DNA of 64,000 nt from Sorghum bicolor (Eukaryota; Streptophyta; Magnoliopsida; Poales; Poaceae), in assembly GCF_000003195.3 (NCBI RefSeq), contig NC_012877.2:13190839-13254838 (forward strand), given 5' to 3'. The translations under genes and the position numbers were made by a program. The notes below the pieces were generated by a model that had not been told where the DNA came from, made no database searches, and saw only the letters and a program-made list of their open reading frames with translations. Of this stretch, positions 1 to 10,741 are shown piece by piece (within the stretch, counting starts at the first letter, position 1; each line of letters starts with the position of its first letter).

Positions 1-274
1 TGCTATTGTTCTTCAACACAAAACAAGAACTCAAACTTTGCCTTTGTGCTGATGCCCTTGGTTGATGAGAGAACTTGTTTGGTGTTCCCCAAATGGTTTT
101 CTTTATATCCTGGGATTTCTTCTTATGCTGATACACCTTCTTATTTGGCTTGATCTGTTTAGAGATAAAGTTGGTAGCCTTCCCTTTTCTATGGGGGGCG
201 GCACTGCCGCCCTTCACAGCGGCACTGTCGGCATTGGCTGGCTGTGCTGCTCGAGGAGACTTGTGTGCCACCTT

Positions 275-1429
275 CTATGCACGCTGTTCTGTACCAACTT
301 TACCTTTACTGATGAATTTGACACATTCATAACCATTGATTATCTTTCTTCCATTGTACTTTCCACCTTTGATATGTCCTAGCCCATCTTTGATGTGTGG
401 ATGTCTTCCATCCTTGTAAAATGACTTCCTTGGTTGATTTTCCTTGCCACTTGCTGCACTTTCACACTTTGTCTCCAGCAGATCATTCAATCTAGTGATC
501 TCTTTTCTCATAACCTCCATGTTTGCAAGGTTAGTGGAATACATATTCAAATCAAGATTATAGCATTTACCACAACCTTCAATACTAGAGAAGTTAGAGA
601 CATTCTTTGCACTAGAGAGCTGTGAGTGGCTCTCTCGAAGAAGGTCATATTGCAACTCCTTTTCTTTGTGCTTTTTATCTAAGACATAATACTTTTCTAT
701 GAGAGCAATATTTTCCTTCTTTGTGAGAGCATGGCTTTCCTTCTCTTTTGATAAGGATTTGTTTAGGTCAGCCACCTCACTTCTCTCTACTGCAAGTGCT
801 TCTTTGCAAGACACACAGATCTTCTCTTGTGCATCAAGATCACTATCTCTAGCATCAAGCTCAGCATGAACACCGTCTAATTCCTCTAATAGCTTAGTGA
901 TAAAGAGTTTAGTTTTAGGAACCAAATTTTTTGTAATGTTATCTATTTCTTCATCACTAGAGACATCATCTTCACTAGACGAATCACTAAGATCACTACT
1001 TGAGACATTGTGAGATAGTGAGAGAATGGTAGATTTTGATTTCACCTTCTTGTCTTTTGCCATGAGGCAAGTGGGAGAGGGGTTATCATCATCATCATCG
1101 GTCATGTCATTGAAGAGCCTTGGTGAAGAAGACGCTTTGAGGACAGACATGGTAGCAATCTTCTCATCTTCATCACTTGAGGTCTCTTGAGTTGAATCCC
1201 ACTCATGACCAATGTGTGCCTCTCCACTTCTCTTGTAGTTCTTCTTGCCTTCATATCTTCCTTCCTTCTTGATATGTTTGTTAGTACTCTCTTTGTTCCA
1301 AAGTGGACAAGCTGCAATGAGATGTTCGGTGCTGCCACATCCAAAGCACATTCTCTTTTTCTTGTTTGAGAACCTCCTTGGTACAACTTTATACCCTTGC
1401 TTTTTCAATCCCTTGTGGTACTTCCTCAT
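275..1429 (-). pseudogene. gag: Y gag, C-terminal half with zinc knuckle and coiled coil
   Basis: Continuation of the Y Gag in another frame. Near the start it carries a CCHC zinc knuckle (C-x2-C-x4-H-x4-C, CFGCGSTEHLIAAC), which binds RNA in copia Gag. Ser/Asp/Glu-rich patches and a long heptad-like region (about residues 150-290) follow, as in SIRE-type Gag proteins. A TGA/TAG-type stop at 275 ends it; the linker to pol continues leftward with further stops and contains two copies of the GGCGGCACTGCCGCC word (196-212, 219-232). It is separated from the N-terminal half by a one-base frameshift near 1490. Confidence 0.8.
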
Positions 1430-2766
1430 GAAGAAAGCAACATCATTGATCTTCTCATATTCATCACCATCACTTTCTCTTCACTTGAGGAGGAAGAGGT
1501 TGGATCATTTCCTTGCACTTGCTTTGCTTTCTTGGGCTTGATTGTTGGTGATTGCTTGTTGTTTTTAGATTTGCTGCAGCTGCCAGGTTGGTTTGATTTC
1601 TTTGCCTTGAGAGCTAGATCCTTGACTTTCATGCCTTCCAACTTGGCTTGTAGCTCCCCTAGCCTTCTTCTTTCATTTGCTTCTTCTCTTTGCATGTCAA
1701 AGGTTAACAATCTACCAAGCACATCATTTGGTGTGAAGTGCTCAAACTTCTTCTTGTCTCTAATTAATGTCACTATGGTCTTATTTCTTGGAGAGTAAGC
1801 CTCCAACATGACCTTCACTACCTTGTGATCATCTAGCTCATCACTACCGTAGCCTCTAATCTTACCAACTAGTGCCATTAGCCTATCAAACATTTCTTGT
1901 GGCCCTTCATCATCAACTATCACAAACATATTAAGCTTTGCCATCAACAAATCAATCTTTGCTCTTCTTACTTTGTCAACACCTTCATGTGCAAGATGCA
2001 AAGTATCCCAAATCTGTTTTGCCACATCAACATTCATCACTCGGTTATACTCATTTCCATCCAAGGCACTAAGAAGAATGCTTGTGTCTTGACCATTAAG
2101 ATGGACAGCAGCTAACTCATCATTGGTTGGATGCTCCGAGTCTTCGGGTGGCTGTAATCCCCTACACACAATCTCCCAAAGTTCGGGGTGAAGAGCGATA
2201 AGATAGGCCCTCATCAAGTACTTCCACTTGGCAAAATTAGTCCCATCGAAATGAGGAAACTTTCCCGCGGGCACATTGATGTAGGACTTCTTATCACGGT
2301 TAGTTAAATAAGAGTAGTTAAAGGATACAGCTGAAAACTTCTTTTTGCCATTGTCCAAGTTCTTTTTGCTGCCCTTCTTGTCCTTCTTGGAGATGTTATA
2401 AGCGGCATCATCATCGCCATCATCCGAGCTAGATTATAGTTCACTTGATGATACATCATATGCCTTTTTCTCCTCTTTCTTTGTTCTTGTTGCTCTTCTC
2501 TTGGCTCTTTCTTCACGTATGTGTCTTCTTTCTTCCTTTCTTTTCATCTTTTCATCAACCTTTTGTTGTTCTTCTTTTGCTTTTCTTTTTGCTTCTCTTC
2601 TTGCTCTTCTCTCCTTCTTTCTTTCTTCATCAGTGGTCTTTTCATTCTTGAGGGTGGTGTTGCTTGCTGTCGAAAGAGACATATCACTACTGCTGCTAGC
2701 ATCTTTGATAAGCACACCACCATCTTTTGGCTCATGAGTAGCTCTAGAACCTCCTCCGACTTCCAT
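1426..2766 (-). pseudogene. gag: Y gag, N-terminal and UBN2-type Gag domain (broken)
   Basis: Copia capsid precursor that would package element RNA in cytoplasmic particles. The frame opens with a Met at 2766. The first ~110 residues are strongly charged (Lys/Arg/Glu, predicted coiled coil). An in-frame TAA near 2432 stops it, after which the same frame runs on. The Gag core follows, with the family signature around GKFPHFDGTNFAKWK, then the helical region with ALDGNEYNRV and a QIWDTL motif. The frame is lost near 1490, where one base is missing relative to the next segment. Start choice: first Met after the primer-binding site at 2800-2811. Not functional as it stands. Confidence 0.8.
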
Positions 2767-2799
2767 ACTTCATGCAGTGAAGCGTAACTGAAGTAACCA

Positions 2800-2811
2800 T
2801 CTCTGATACCA
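2800..2811 (-). other. Primer-binding site, initiator tRNA-Met type (Y)
   Basis: The minus strand reads TGGTATCAGAGA two bases after the LTR end. It matches the usual copia primer site, complementary to the 3' end of initiator tRNA-Met. It fixes the orientation of Y and the LTR edge at 2814. Confidence 0.9.
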
Positions 2812-2813
2812 CT

Positions 2814-3937
2814 TGTAGGATATCTGGCAGTCTAGGATGGACTAGAAGGGGGTCAATAGGCCTGTCAACTCAAAACATTACTTTTTATCAGTTTCACAGG
2901 ACAGGGCGGCACTGCTGGCCTACCAGGACGGCACTGTCGGCCTCTAAACAGAAAGCTAAAGATCATATTCAAGAAAGATTTTGGGAAACTTAGATCAGGA
3001 TTTCCCAGATTCCTGCAAGTTAGTAATCACTAGAACCAACACACAAACCTGCAGAAGATATATCACAAGTAGATCGAGCTCAAATCCTAGAACAACTCAA
3101 CAACACAAGTAAGTATAGAACATAAACAGCAGATGAAGATTTACCCCGTGGTTCAGCGGTCGCCACACAAGGCTGCACTTACTCCATGTTGTTGAGGTGC
3201 CCACACTAGGACCGACTCACCCCAAAGGCTTGTCCTTCCCTCGTTCTTCAACAAGAGTGTTACCTCTTGAGGAAGAGGTGATTTCTTAGCTTCAAGTCGA
3301 GGTTACAGACTTCCCTTGGCTGCCACACAAGTCGGCAAGCTCTAGGGCGACGCCTAGCTAGCTAGGAGCAAGCTCCAAGAGTAACAAACTCTAGGGATGC
3401 TGACCACACGTGAACCAAATTATCTTAGGCTAAATAGTGGATCTACTCTCTAATTGAAGTTTGCAACCTTTTCTCTCAAGAAAAGATGGTGGGAAGGATG
3501 GATTTGCTTGAGATCTTGAGGAGCAACAATGGAAGAGAGAGAGAAGTGAGCACTAGTGTTTTGTAACGGTTAAGACGAAGGAAGACGAACTGAATGGCTC
3601 AGATGACCATTGTGGTCAAGTAGGAGGGGTATTTATACCCCTGTCTTCCAACGGCCAGAAGGAGGGCGACACTGCCTCCCTCAAGGGCAGCACTGCCGCC
3701 CTAGTCAAACCAGCTCCAGAAGAAACAGAAAGAGCACCACTGATTTGACTGAGGGTTGTGAACGTAACAGAAGATTTGAGCATTTGGTTCAACACTTGAT
3801 AAACAGACCTAGAGTCCCTCTTAAATGTATGGCTTTTCCTATACTCAAGGAATGAATGCAAACAAAATAAAATTTCCAAGAAACATCTTTGAAAAGCCTT
3901 TTCCATTTGGATTGGGGACCCATCAAACTATTTAACA
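2814..3937 (-). repeat. LTR shared by X (3' LTR) and Y (5' LTR), 1124 bp
   Basis: Bounded by TG at 2814 and CA at 3937 on both strands. On its left is a primer-binding site followed by gag; on its right is a polypurine tract preceded by RNase H. One LTR therefore serves as the 5' LTR of Y and the 3' LTR of X. A TATA box (TATAAATA on the minus strand, plus positions 3630-3637) sits inside a near palindrome of GGGGTA/TACCCC. Four copies of the GGGCGGCACTGCCGCCC word lie at 2904-2920, 2926-2942, 3664-3680 and 3685-3701. Confidence 0.88.
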
Positions 3938-3951
3938 TCCTCCTTTCTTAG
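3938..3951 (-). other. Polypurine tract of X
   Basis: The minus strand reads AAGAAAGGAGGA immediately before the LTR start TGTTAAAT. This is the plus-strand priming site next to a 3' LTR, and it shows that X, not only Y, ends on this LTR. Confidence 0.8.
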
Positions 3952-4003
3952 TTCCCTGCTTGTCATCTCACTAAAGATCATTAGTTCCCTAATTCGGTGG
4001 TCA

Positions 4004-5243
4004 TCAACACCAAAACCCACAATGGGCTTGATTGCACTTACAAACATACTCGGCCTCAGCGGTGGAAAGGGCTACACAAATTTGCTTTTTAGAGCTCCAA
4101 GACACTAGGGACCATCCAAGGAATTGACATGTCCCCGAAGTGCCTTTTCTATCTAGTTTGCAACTGATGTAATCGGAGTCCGAATAGCCAAGTAGATTGA
4201 ACTTGGAATCCTTAGGATACCACAAGCCAAGTTTGGTGTGTGAACCAGATATCATAAAATTCTCTTAACAGCCACTAAGTAACACTCTTTCGGGTTGGCT
4301 TGAAATCTAGAACACATGCACACACTAAGCATTATGTCCGGCCTAGATGCACATAAGTAAAGTAGAGAGCCGATCATGGAGCGATATACCTTGATGTCCA
4401 CGGCTGTCCCTTCTTCATTTAGATCAAGATGTCCATTGGCATGGGAGTTTTAATAGGCTTGGCATTCATCATGTCAAACTTCTTGAGCATATCATGGGTG
4501 TACTTGGTTTGATTTATGAAAGTTCCTTCCTTCACTTGTTTGATTTGAAATCCGAGGAAGAACTTTAATTCACCCATCATGGACATCTCAAATCTCTTTG
4601 TCATGGTCCTACTAAATTCTTCAATATACAAGTGATTAGTACTACCAAATATTATGTCATCGACATATATTTGGCACGAACTTTATGAGTGAAGAGTGTA
4701 AGATCAGTTTTCCCTATTTCAAAGCCTTGTTTAAGCAAGAATTCCTTGAGGCATTCATACCATGCTCTTGGTGCTTGTTTTAGCCCATAGAGCTCCTTTT
4801 GGAGTTTAAACACATGGTTTTGAAACTTGGAGTCTTCAAAACTTGGTGGCTGCTCAATGTAGACCAACTCTTGTATTGTGCCGTTGAGGAATGCACTCTT
4901 GACATCCATTTGATACAACTTGAAGTCATGATGAGTAGCAAAAGCTAAAAGCATTCGGGTTGCTTTAAGCCTGCTACTGTTGCATATGTTTCTTTAAAGT
5001 CCAAGCCCTCTAGTTGAGTGAAACCTTGAGCTACCAATCTTGCCTTGTTTCTTGTCACCACACCATGTTCATCTTGCTTGTTTTGAAAGACCCATTTGGT
5101 TCCAATGACATTTGTATTGGGCCTTTCATCCAAGGCCCATACTTGATTTCTCTCAAAGTTGTTGAGCTCTTCTTGCATGGCCATGACCCAATCTGGATCT
5201 CTAAGTGCTTGTTCAACCTTGAGTGGTTCCAAAGAGGAGACAA
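4004..5243 (-). pseudogene. pol: X pol: reverse transcriptase and RNase H (broken)
   Basis: Copia RT and RNase H, spread over four frames. The RT N-terminus (GTKWVFQNKQDE) is at 5232-4945, the finger/palm region with [10 protein letters not shown] and YGLKQAPRAWY at 4954-4652. A frameshift near 4660 falls just before the catalytic YVDD, and the thumb (GELKFFLGFQIKQ) is at 4631-4419. RNase H lies at 4255-4004 with SDSDY and STAEAEY, but its C-terminus is lost. At least three frameshifts or stops make it inactive. The region 4256-4418 is the damaged link between RT and RNase H. Confidence 0.83.
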
Positions 5244-5568
5244 ATGAGTAAAATTGACAAAAACTTGCTAAATGAGATCGAGTTGTTACCCCCTTTCAAA
5301 TCCTTCCAAGAATGTTATTGATGGGATGATCTCGTTGTATGGTTTGGCGAAGTCTTGTACACTCATCAAGCTTTCTTTGCTCCTCTAGACCTTCAGCTTC
5401 CTTTTGTTCAAAGATGGGCTCCAAATTGAGTTCTTCAACTTGTGAAGTAGGAGTAGGAAAATCTGTTGCTGAGGTGAAGGGTGCGGCACTGCCACCCTAC
5501 TAATTTTCAGCAGGTGTGTGTTGCACTTCTTCGTCAAGTACGTCAGCAGAAATTTGTGCAGCAACAGC

Positions 5569-6731
5569 CTATGGATCCTCCTCTTCTAAGACCTGTCCTT
5601 CCACTGACCTAATGTCACTGGTGGACATTTGCTTGATTGCCTTACAAGGTGCATCTTCCTTTCCTACAACACTTAGATCAACTTGCTCTACTTGAGAGCC
5701 ATTAGATTCATCAAATGTAACATCTATCGTTACATCAACCCTACCTAAGGTTTTGTTGAAGACCCGATAGGCGTGCTCATTTGATCCATAACCAAGAAGA
5801 ATTCCCTCATCAACTTTAGGTGCAAACTTAGAGGTTTTAGGTCTTTTGTTAAGTATGAAGCATTTACATCCAAAAACTCTAAAGTAAGACACCTTGGGTT
5901 TGTTACCGGTGAGAAGCTCATATGAAGTCTTCTTGAGTTTCTTGTGTAAGTTGAGGTAGTTGAAGGCATGGCAAGCGGTATTGATAGCATCACACCAAAA
6001 TATATCTAATGTCTTGTCTTCATCAAGCATAGTTCTTGCCTTATCAATGAGTGTTCTATTCTTTCTCTCTACTACACCATTTTGTTGAGGGGTGTATGGA
6101 GTTGAGAATTCATGCTTGATGCCATCATCATCAAGAAACTCTTCAACTTGGGTGTTTTTGAATTTGGTCCCATTGTCACTTCTTACTTTCTCGATTGGAA
6201 GATCAAACTCCTTTTGTGCTCTTCTAATAAAGGTTTTCACCTTATCTTGTACCTAACACTTATCGTAAAAACAGAACACCCAAGTGAAGAGGGAATAATC
6301 ATCAACAATTACTAATCCATATTTGTTACCCCCGAAGCTATGGTAGGTGACCGGTCCAAAGAGATCCATGTGTATCAACTCTAAGGGTTGAGTAGTGGTC
6401 ATTATGCTCTTTGGTGGGTGAGGTGCACCTACTTGTTTTCTAGCTTGGCAAGCACTACATATGTTGTCTTTCTCAAAATTAACGTTGGTTAGTCCAAGGA
6501 TGTGGTTGTCTTTCAAGAGTTTGGCCAAATTCCTTATCCCAACATGAGCTAGCCGGCGATGTCATAGCCAACCCATGCTAGATTTTGCCACTAAACAGGT
6601 CCCAAATTTAGTTTCACTCTTGCTGAAATCAACAAGGTAAAGCTTATTTTTCAACTGTCCCATAAAGACAATAGAGGCATCCTTCCTCTTGAAGACTTCC
6701 ACACCCTTATCCGTAAAGAGACAATTATAGC
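5569..6731 (-). pseudogene. pol: X pol: pre-integrase zinc finger and integrase core
   Basis: Copia integrase, which inserts the cDNA into the host genome. The HHCC finger is visible as RRLAHVG followed by CSACQ. The D,D-35-E core shows Asp in HMDLFGP, Asp in RSDNGTKF and Glu in GVVERKNRT, so the catalytic triad is present. Breaks: a stop replaces Trp just before RRLAHVG (about 6553), a TAG lies near 6246, and the frame closes at 5569. The part upstream of 6731 belongs to element A, so the apparent start at 6912 is a chimera with the A LTR. The following linker (5244-5568) has stops and one GGTGCGGCACTGCCACCC word (5480-5497). Confidence 0.85.
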
Positions 6732-7465
6732 TGTTGGTGCAAAAGTAAATCTGCAAACACAAAGGGCTAATACCTGATTCAACGTTAAGGTGTGCCAGCC
6801 GATTTGACCTTACATTCGACAAAGGTGATAACTCGAATACTTTTGTCCCGAAAACAGCGATGCGCTCGGATGTCACGGCCAAGAGGTATTCATGCAGAAC
6901 TTGAGAACTCACCGAGGTTGACTCGATGAATCCCTAAGAACTCGTAGGTAGAAGAAAAAATATGCGAATTGACAAAATCGTCGAAAAGTAGATGTTGGAA
7001 TAGATGTAGAAACTTGTGATTGATTGATTGTGTATATTCATTACATTGCCACGGGGTCTACATTTATACCCTATTCAAAAGAGTTACAATCAGACACGAC
7101 TAGGACTTGAATTCCAAATTGAACGGAATCCGTATGCAAAACAAACTCTAATAACTATGGAAAACATTAATTTATCCACCACAACCGATCGACACATCGT
7201 CATCATCGTCGTTATCAATCCCACGCTTTCCCTTGCTTATCATCGGCAAATCACCTTCTATCGGCATCGGCAATCACCAGCATCAATCATCAGCATAAAT
7301 CGACCACCATCCTTGGACTTGGCTACATCCTGCTATTTCTCCATCGGCATCAATCCCATCGGCAACTCCTTTGATAACGAGTCACCACTCTTTCATCTGT
7401 CGATCTATATTTCATCATCTCCCAGATACGCGTCCAACGATACGTGTCTAAAAACAGCGTCAACA
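6732..7465 (-). repeat. 3' LTR of A, 734 bp
   Basis: TG at 6732 and CA at 7465; clearly homologous, in inverse orientation, to the B LTRs at 16553 and 28278. A TATA box (TATAAAT on minus, plus 7062-7068) stands in the same place as in B. It is more diverged from the B LTRs than they are from each other, as expected for a separate copy. Confidence 0.87.
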
Positions 7466-7481
7466 CATGCCCCCCAATTTC
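7466..7481 (-). other. Polypurine tract of A
   Basis: The minus strand reads AAATTGGGGGGCATG directly before the LTR. The B counterpart at 28262-28277 has AAATTGGGAGGCATG at the same spot. Confidence 0.82.
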
Positions 7482-7970
7482 AGAGTATAAAATCATTAAT
7501 GCTCCGAAATTCTCTCCAATAAATACACCCTTTTCGCAATTATTTCCTCCTGACAGTCATTAATTGCCAAATCCAAATAACCTCAGCCCGATTCTCTAGC
7601 ATATTCCTCGAATCTCTCAACTTTTCGAATCGAATCTCCTAAATATACGTTCATCGGCAATATTTCCGTTAGAAAGAAGCTGCCAATGAGCCGACCAGAA
7701 GATCTCGCACAGTAAAACATCTTCAAAATCATGACCGCTTGCTGTCAAATCACCTGCACAATCCCTTGACTACCGTGCGAACAGTTACCATATCTACCTA
7801 AACACCCTCGGATTTCACGGATACAGCAAAGAGAAAAGTCAAAATTGCCCCTGCTCACTTTATCCTATAAATACTGTCTTCCTTGGTACTCTTCTTTCAT
7901 CTTGTCATCCTGCATCCTCAATCCCACCTTCCTGGCGGTGGCACTGTTCAAGAAACTCAAGAACTCCAGC
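7482..7970 (+). promoter_or_regulatory. Promoter and leader of the A antisense gene
   Basis: No ORF here. It separates the 3' LTR polypurine tract from the plus-strand gene. A TATA box, TCCTATAAATA, with its core at 7866-7873, lies about 100 bp before the first in-frame ATG (7971) and is followed by a pyrimidine-rich leader. B keeps the same TATA box on its minus strand at plus 27765-27772. Conservation in two diverged copies supports a real promoter that drives the gene away from the LTR. Confidence 0.6.
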
Positions 7971-8166
7971 ATGGATCTCCTCCAACGATTCTTCGAGCCC
8001 TCGAACCCTTTCTCCTTTTAGGAAGAAACGGCCATCAACTTCGTCGTCCCTGAGGTCAATTCAGCGTCACTTTTCTCTTTTTACCGTACTTTTGATCTTT
8101 TGTACAGTTATTTACTTGGTATTTTCTCCCTTTCTTTTCCCTATTTTTAAACCTTCAAACCTTTAG

Positions 8167-9725
8167 GAATTGGCTGAGAAAATTGTTATTCCCACAGATC
8201 AACCCCACCTTCAATGCCTTGGTCCATTGGGAAATCCGGATCCTACCGATTTGATAAATGCAGAAACAAATAGGATCCCCTGTAGAGCTGAGAACTTCTC
8301 ATTAGATCTGTGGAAAGACACCTTTCGATCCTGGCCCAGTTCTACTAAAGGGTGGAAAGATTGGTTCCTGAGAATCGGCAACTCAAATGAAGTCCGATGG
8401 GGTGAGCGTAAACTAGACCAGTGCATTAGGCTATCCATTGCGGATAGGGGTGGAAAGATTGGTTCCTGAGAATCGGCAACTCAAATGAAGTCCGATGGGG
8501 TGAGCGTAAACTAGACCAGTGCATTAGGCTATCCATTGCGGATATGGAAAGAAATGAATCGCTACTGATAGCGGCTTCGTATTTCTGGTCAGACACCCTC
8601 AATGCTTTCTTGTTCGGCCATGGCCCTGCTTCACCTACTCTTGCCGATGTGCTCATGCTCACTGGTTTGGACATATCCACTGCCGATGATAGCCACCTAT
8701 ATGATCGCAAACCCGAGCGCAAAGTAGAAACCTGTAATATCGGCGGTTGGTCAGGGTACATTCAGAAGTACCAGAAGACAGGACCAGTTGGGCAGAGGGA
8801 ACATGCTATTTTCCTAAATATGTGGCTAGATAAGTTCATCTTTTGTGGCCGATCGGTAGGACCAACCTCCGTCTACTTATCGGCAGCAGAAAGATTAGCC
8901 GATGGCGGCCGATTTCCTCTTGGTCGATACCTACTCAGCTCCACCTATCACCTCCTCCATCAAGTAGCCCAGAAGCTTCTGTTGGGCCAACCCATCGATA
9001 ACCTAGGAGGTCCTTGGTGGTTTATAAAAATGTGGCATAATGTCCACATGCACAAACGTCTTCGGTTAGACCTTTTTGCACAACGTTTCCCTAGAGATAT
9101 TACCGAAGACTATGAACTAGCCGATGAAGAATTGGCTACTCGCCCACCCCTGAATTTCAGAGACGCAGTTATAGTTCTACCTGGCACTGGCGGAAATGAA
9201 GACCAGGTCAGCAGATTCTTCCGGACTCTGTATGAGGGTCTTCCCAAGGATCAGCGGGCATGGATGCCTTATGAAGATCCAAATACCATATTCCTGCTGA
9301 CCTTTCACCCTTTTGATTATGCTCTCAACAAAGACACCGATTTGATGATGGCAATCATCACTCCAAGGGCAATCCCAGTGAACACTTTCAGTAGTGGGAA
9401 GAATTCCAACCCCACTTATGAATTTTATAACCCATCGGCACTGGCTCGTCAACTGGCTTTTGGGCAGCTGCCAATTGGACTCTGTTATGCCGATGTAGTG
9501 AAGCCAAGAGAAACTATAACTAGCAGACTTGAATGGATAAGGATAGCCTAGCTTTAACCAAATGCCGATACATCAGATATCGATCTATCGGCTTGGATCC
9601 CGACCCTCTTCATCACTCAGGCGTACAAACATTGGTGGGAAGAGTGGAAAGAACACCTGTTTTGCACATCGGCTCTGACATACCGCGGCATGATCGACCC
9701 CAACTATAAGGTCCCCGATAATACT
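8167..9725 (+). other. PMD exon of the A antisense gene
   Basis: This single large exon contains the whole plant mobile domain. It opens after an AG at 8165-8166 with ELAEKIVIPTDQPHL and closes at the donor GTAAGT (9726). B has a matching exon of about the same size (26015-27472). In A the frame is broken by the 98-bp duplication near 8447-8544 and by TAG at about 9549; beyond that the frame still reads ITQAYKHWWEEWK, so the stop is a late mutation. The same AG and GT positions in three copies make the exon call firm. Confidence 0.78.
8350..8545 (+). repeat. 98-bp tandem duplication inside the A PMD exon
   Basis: The sequence starting GGTGGAAAGATTGG at 8351 recurs at 8449 and the two copies are essentially identical up to CGGATA at 8446 and 8544. 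Period 98 bp, not a multiple of three, so it shifts the frame. B and C do not have it; the near identity shows it is recent. Confidence 0.92.
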
Positions 9726-10741
9726 GTAAGTCTTCAACCGATATCTCAGTTCTTTTGTTGCTTCTAACCTTATCGGTAACTTACTCTCTCCTTTCTAAAC
9801 AGGTCGACAACCCACCACCGACCATCAGCAGGAGTGGAAGACCGATCGAACTCCTCCCGTCAGGTCCAATCTCTCTGATCAGTCACAACGACCAAGTCTA
9901 GCAGCTTTAATGCATCAGAATGTGCGTTTCAAGAAGATAGCCACCAAGCGGTCAAAGACATCCCCATCGGTTGCCGCTGCTACCCTGGCATAGGCTTTCA
10001 AGGTAGACTTTCTATTTCCTTTACTTATACCGATTTTGTTCCATACTCACATAATCTTTTCAGGATACATCTGCTGCTATGGGAACCTCATCGGTAACCT
10101 TTATCTTTTAACAAGATTTCATCAACGTTCTTTCATATTTGTCCTCATGAAATCTTGGTTGTTGTAACAGCAAACTGGCAAATTGGCAAAGACTAGAAGT
10201 GTCAAACAAGTGCCGACGCCCCCCAGTCTAGCCAAGTCAAGAGAAAAGGTCCCAAGAGCACCAAATCACAGCCAAAGCGCCAGAGGATAGTACCATCTCC
10301 TCCTTCTCAGCCAGTGTCACCGATCCATGTAGAATCATCACCTTCTTCACCAGAAATCTAGACACAGCAAGTACCGTCGCCTCCTCAACTAGCACCTCAG
10401 CCACAAGAAGCACCAGCCGATGTACCTAAGCAAACTACCGATCCAGTTGATCTGATCATATCATCGGTTGTTCCGCCAGAACAAACAAGCACTTCACTTC
10501 CTCAAGGTAAAATATTGACCATAAAATTACCACCGATGGATTTATCTTTACAAATTATAATTATCTCTATAATTTCTCAGCTGACATTGTCTCGTCGGCA
10601 ACTCTAGCCGATCAACCTATAGTACCGGCTGCGTCCCCTCGTCAAAGGCACGAAATTGCTCTGAAGCAAGTAAGTTTCTCATCTCCGCCCTTTATTATCA
10701 GCACTTGACTATCAAATATCTTATCTCTATTCCCTTTTCAG

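Larger units (their letters stand above)
1..2813 (-). mobile_element. Copia element Y, internal 5' half (SIRE-like)
   Basis: Internal part of a Ty1/copia LTR retrotransposon read on the minus strand, running from its primer-binding site leftwards out of the window. It holds gag and the start of the linker toward pol. The LTR at 2814-3937 is its 5' LTR. The rest of Y (pol and 3' LTR) would lie left of base 1. The low-complexity Lys/Glu-rich N-terminus and long coiled-coil Gag fit the SIRE/Maximus lineage. Confidence 0.85.
3938..6731 (-). mobile_element. Copia element X, internal 3' half, cut by element A
   Basis: Pol region of a copia element on the minus strand. Order from right to left is GAG-pre-integrase, integrase, RT, RNase H, polypurine tract. 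At 6731/6732 the reading stops inside the pre-integrase domain, where the LTR of A begins. The missing 5' part of X should lie to the right of the whole nest. The TSD candidate left of A is ATAGC (6727-6731). Confidence 0.85.

Noticed and set aside
6732..6912. N-terminal residues of an apparent X ORF
   Set aside because: They are A LTR sequence; the X coding part begins at 6731.
8170..9551. PMD protein as a host MAIN-like gene
   Set aside because: It lies inside an LTR element, at the same place and with the same boundaries in three copies.
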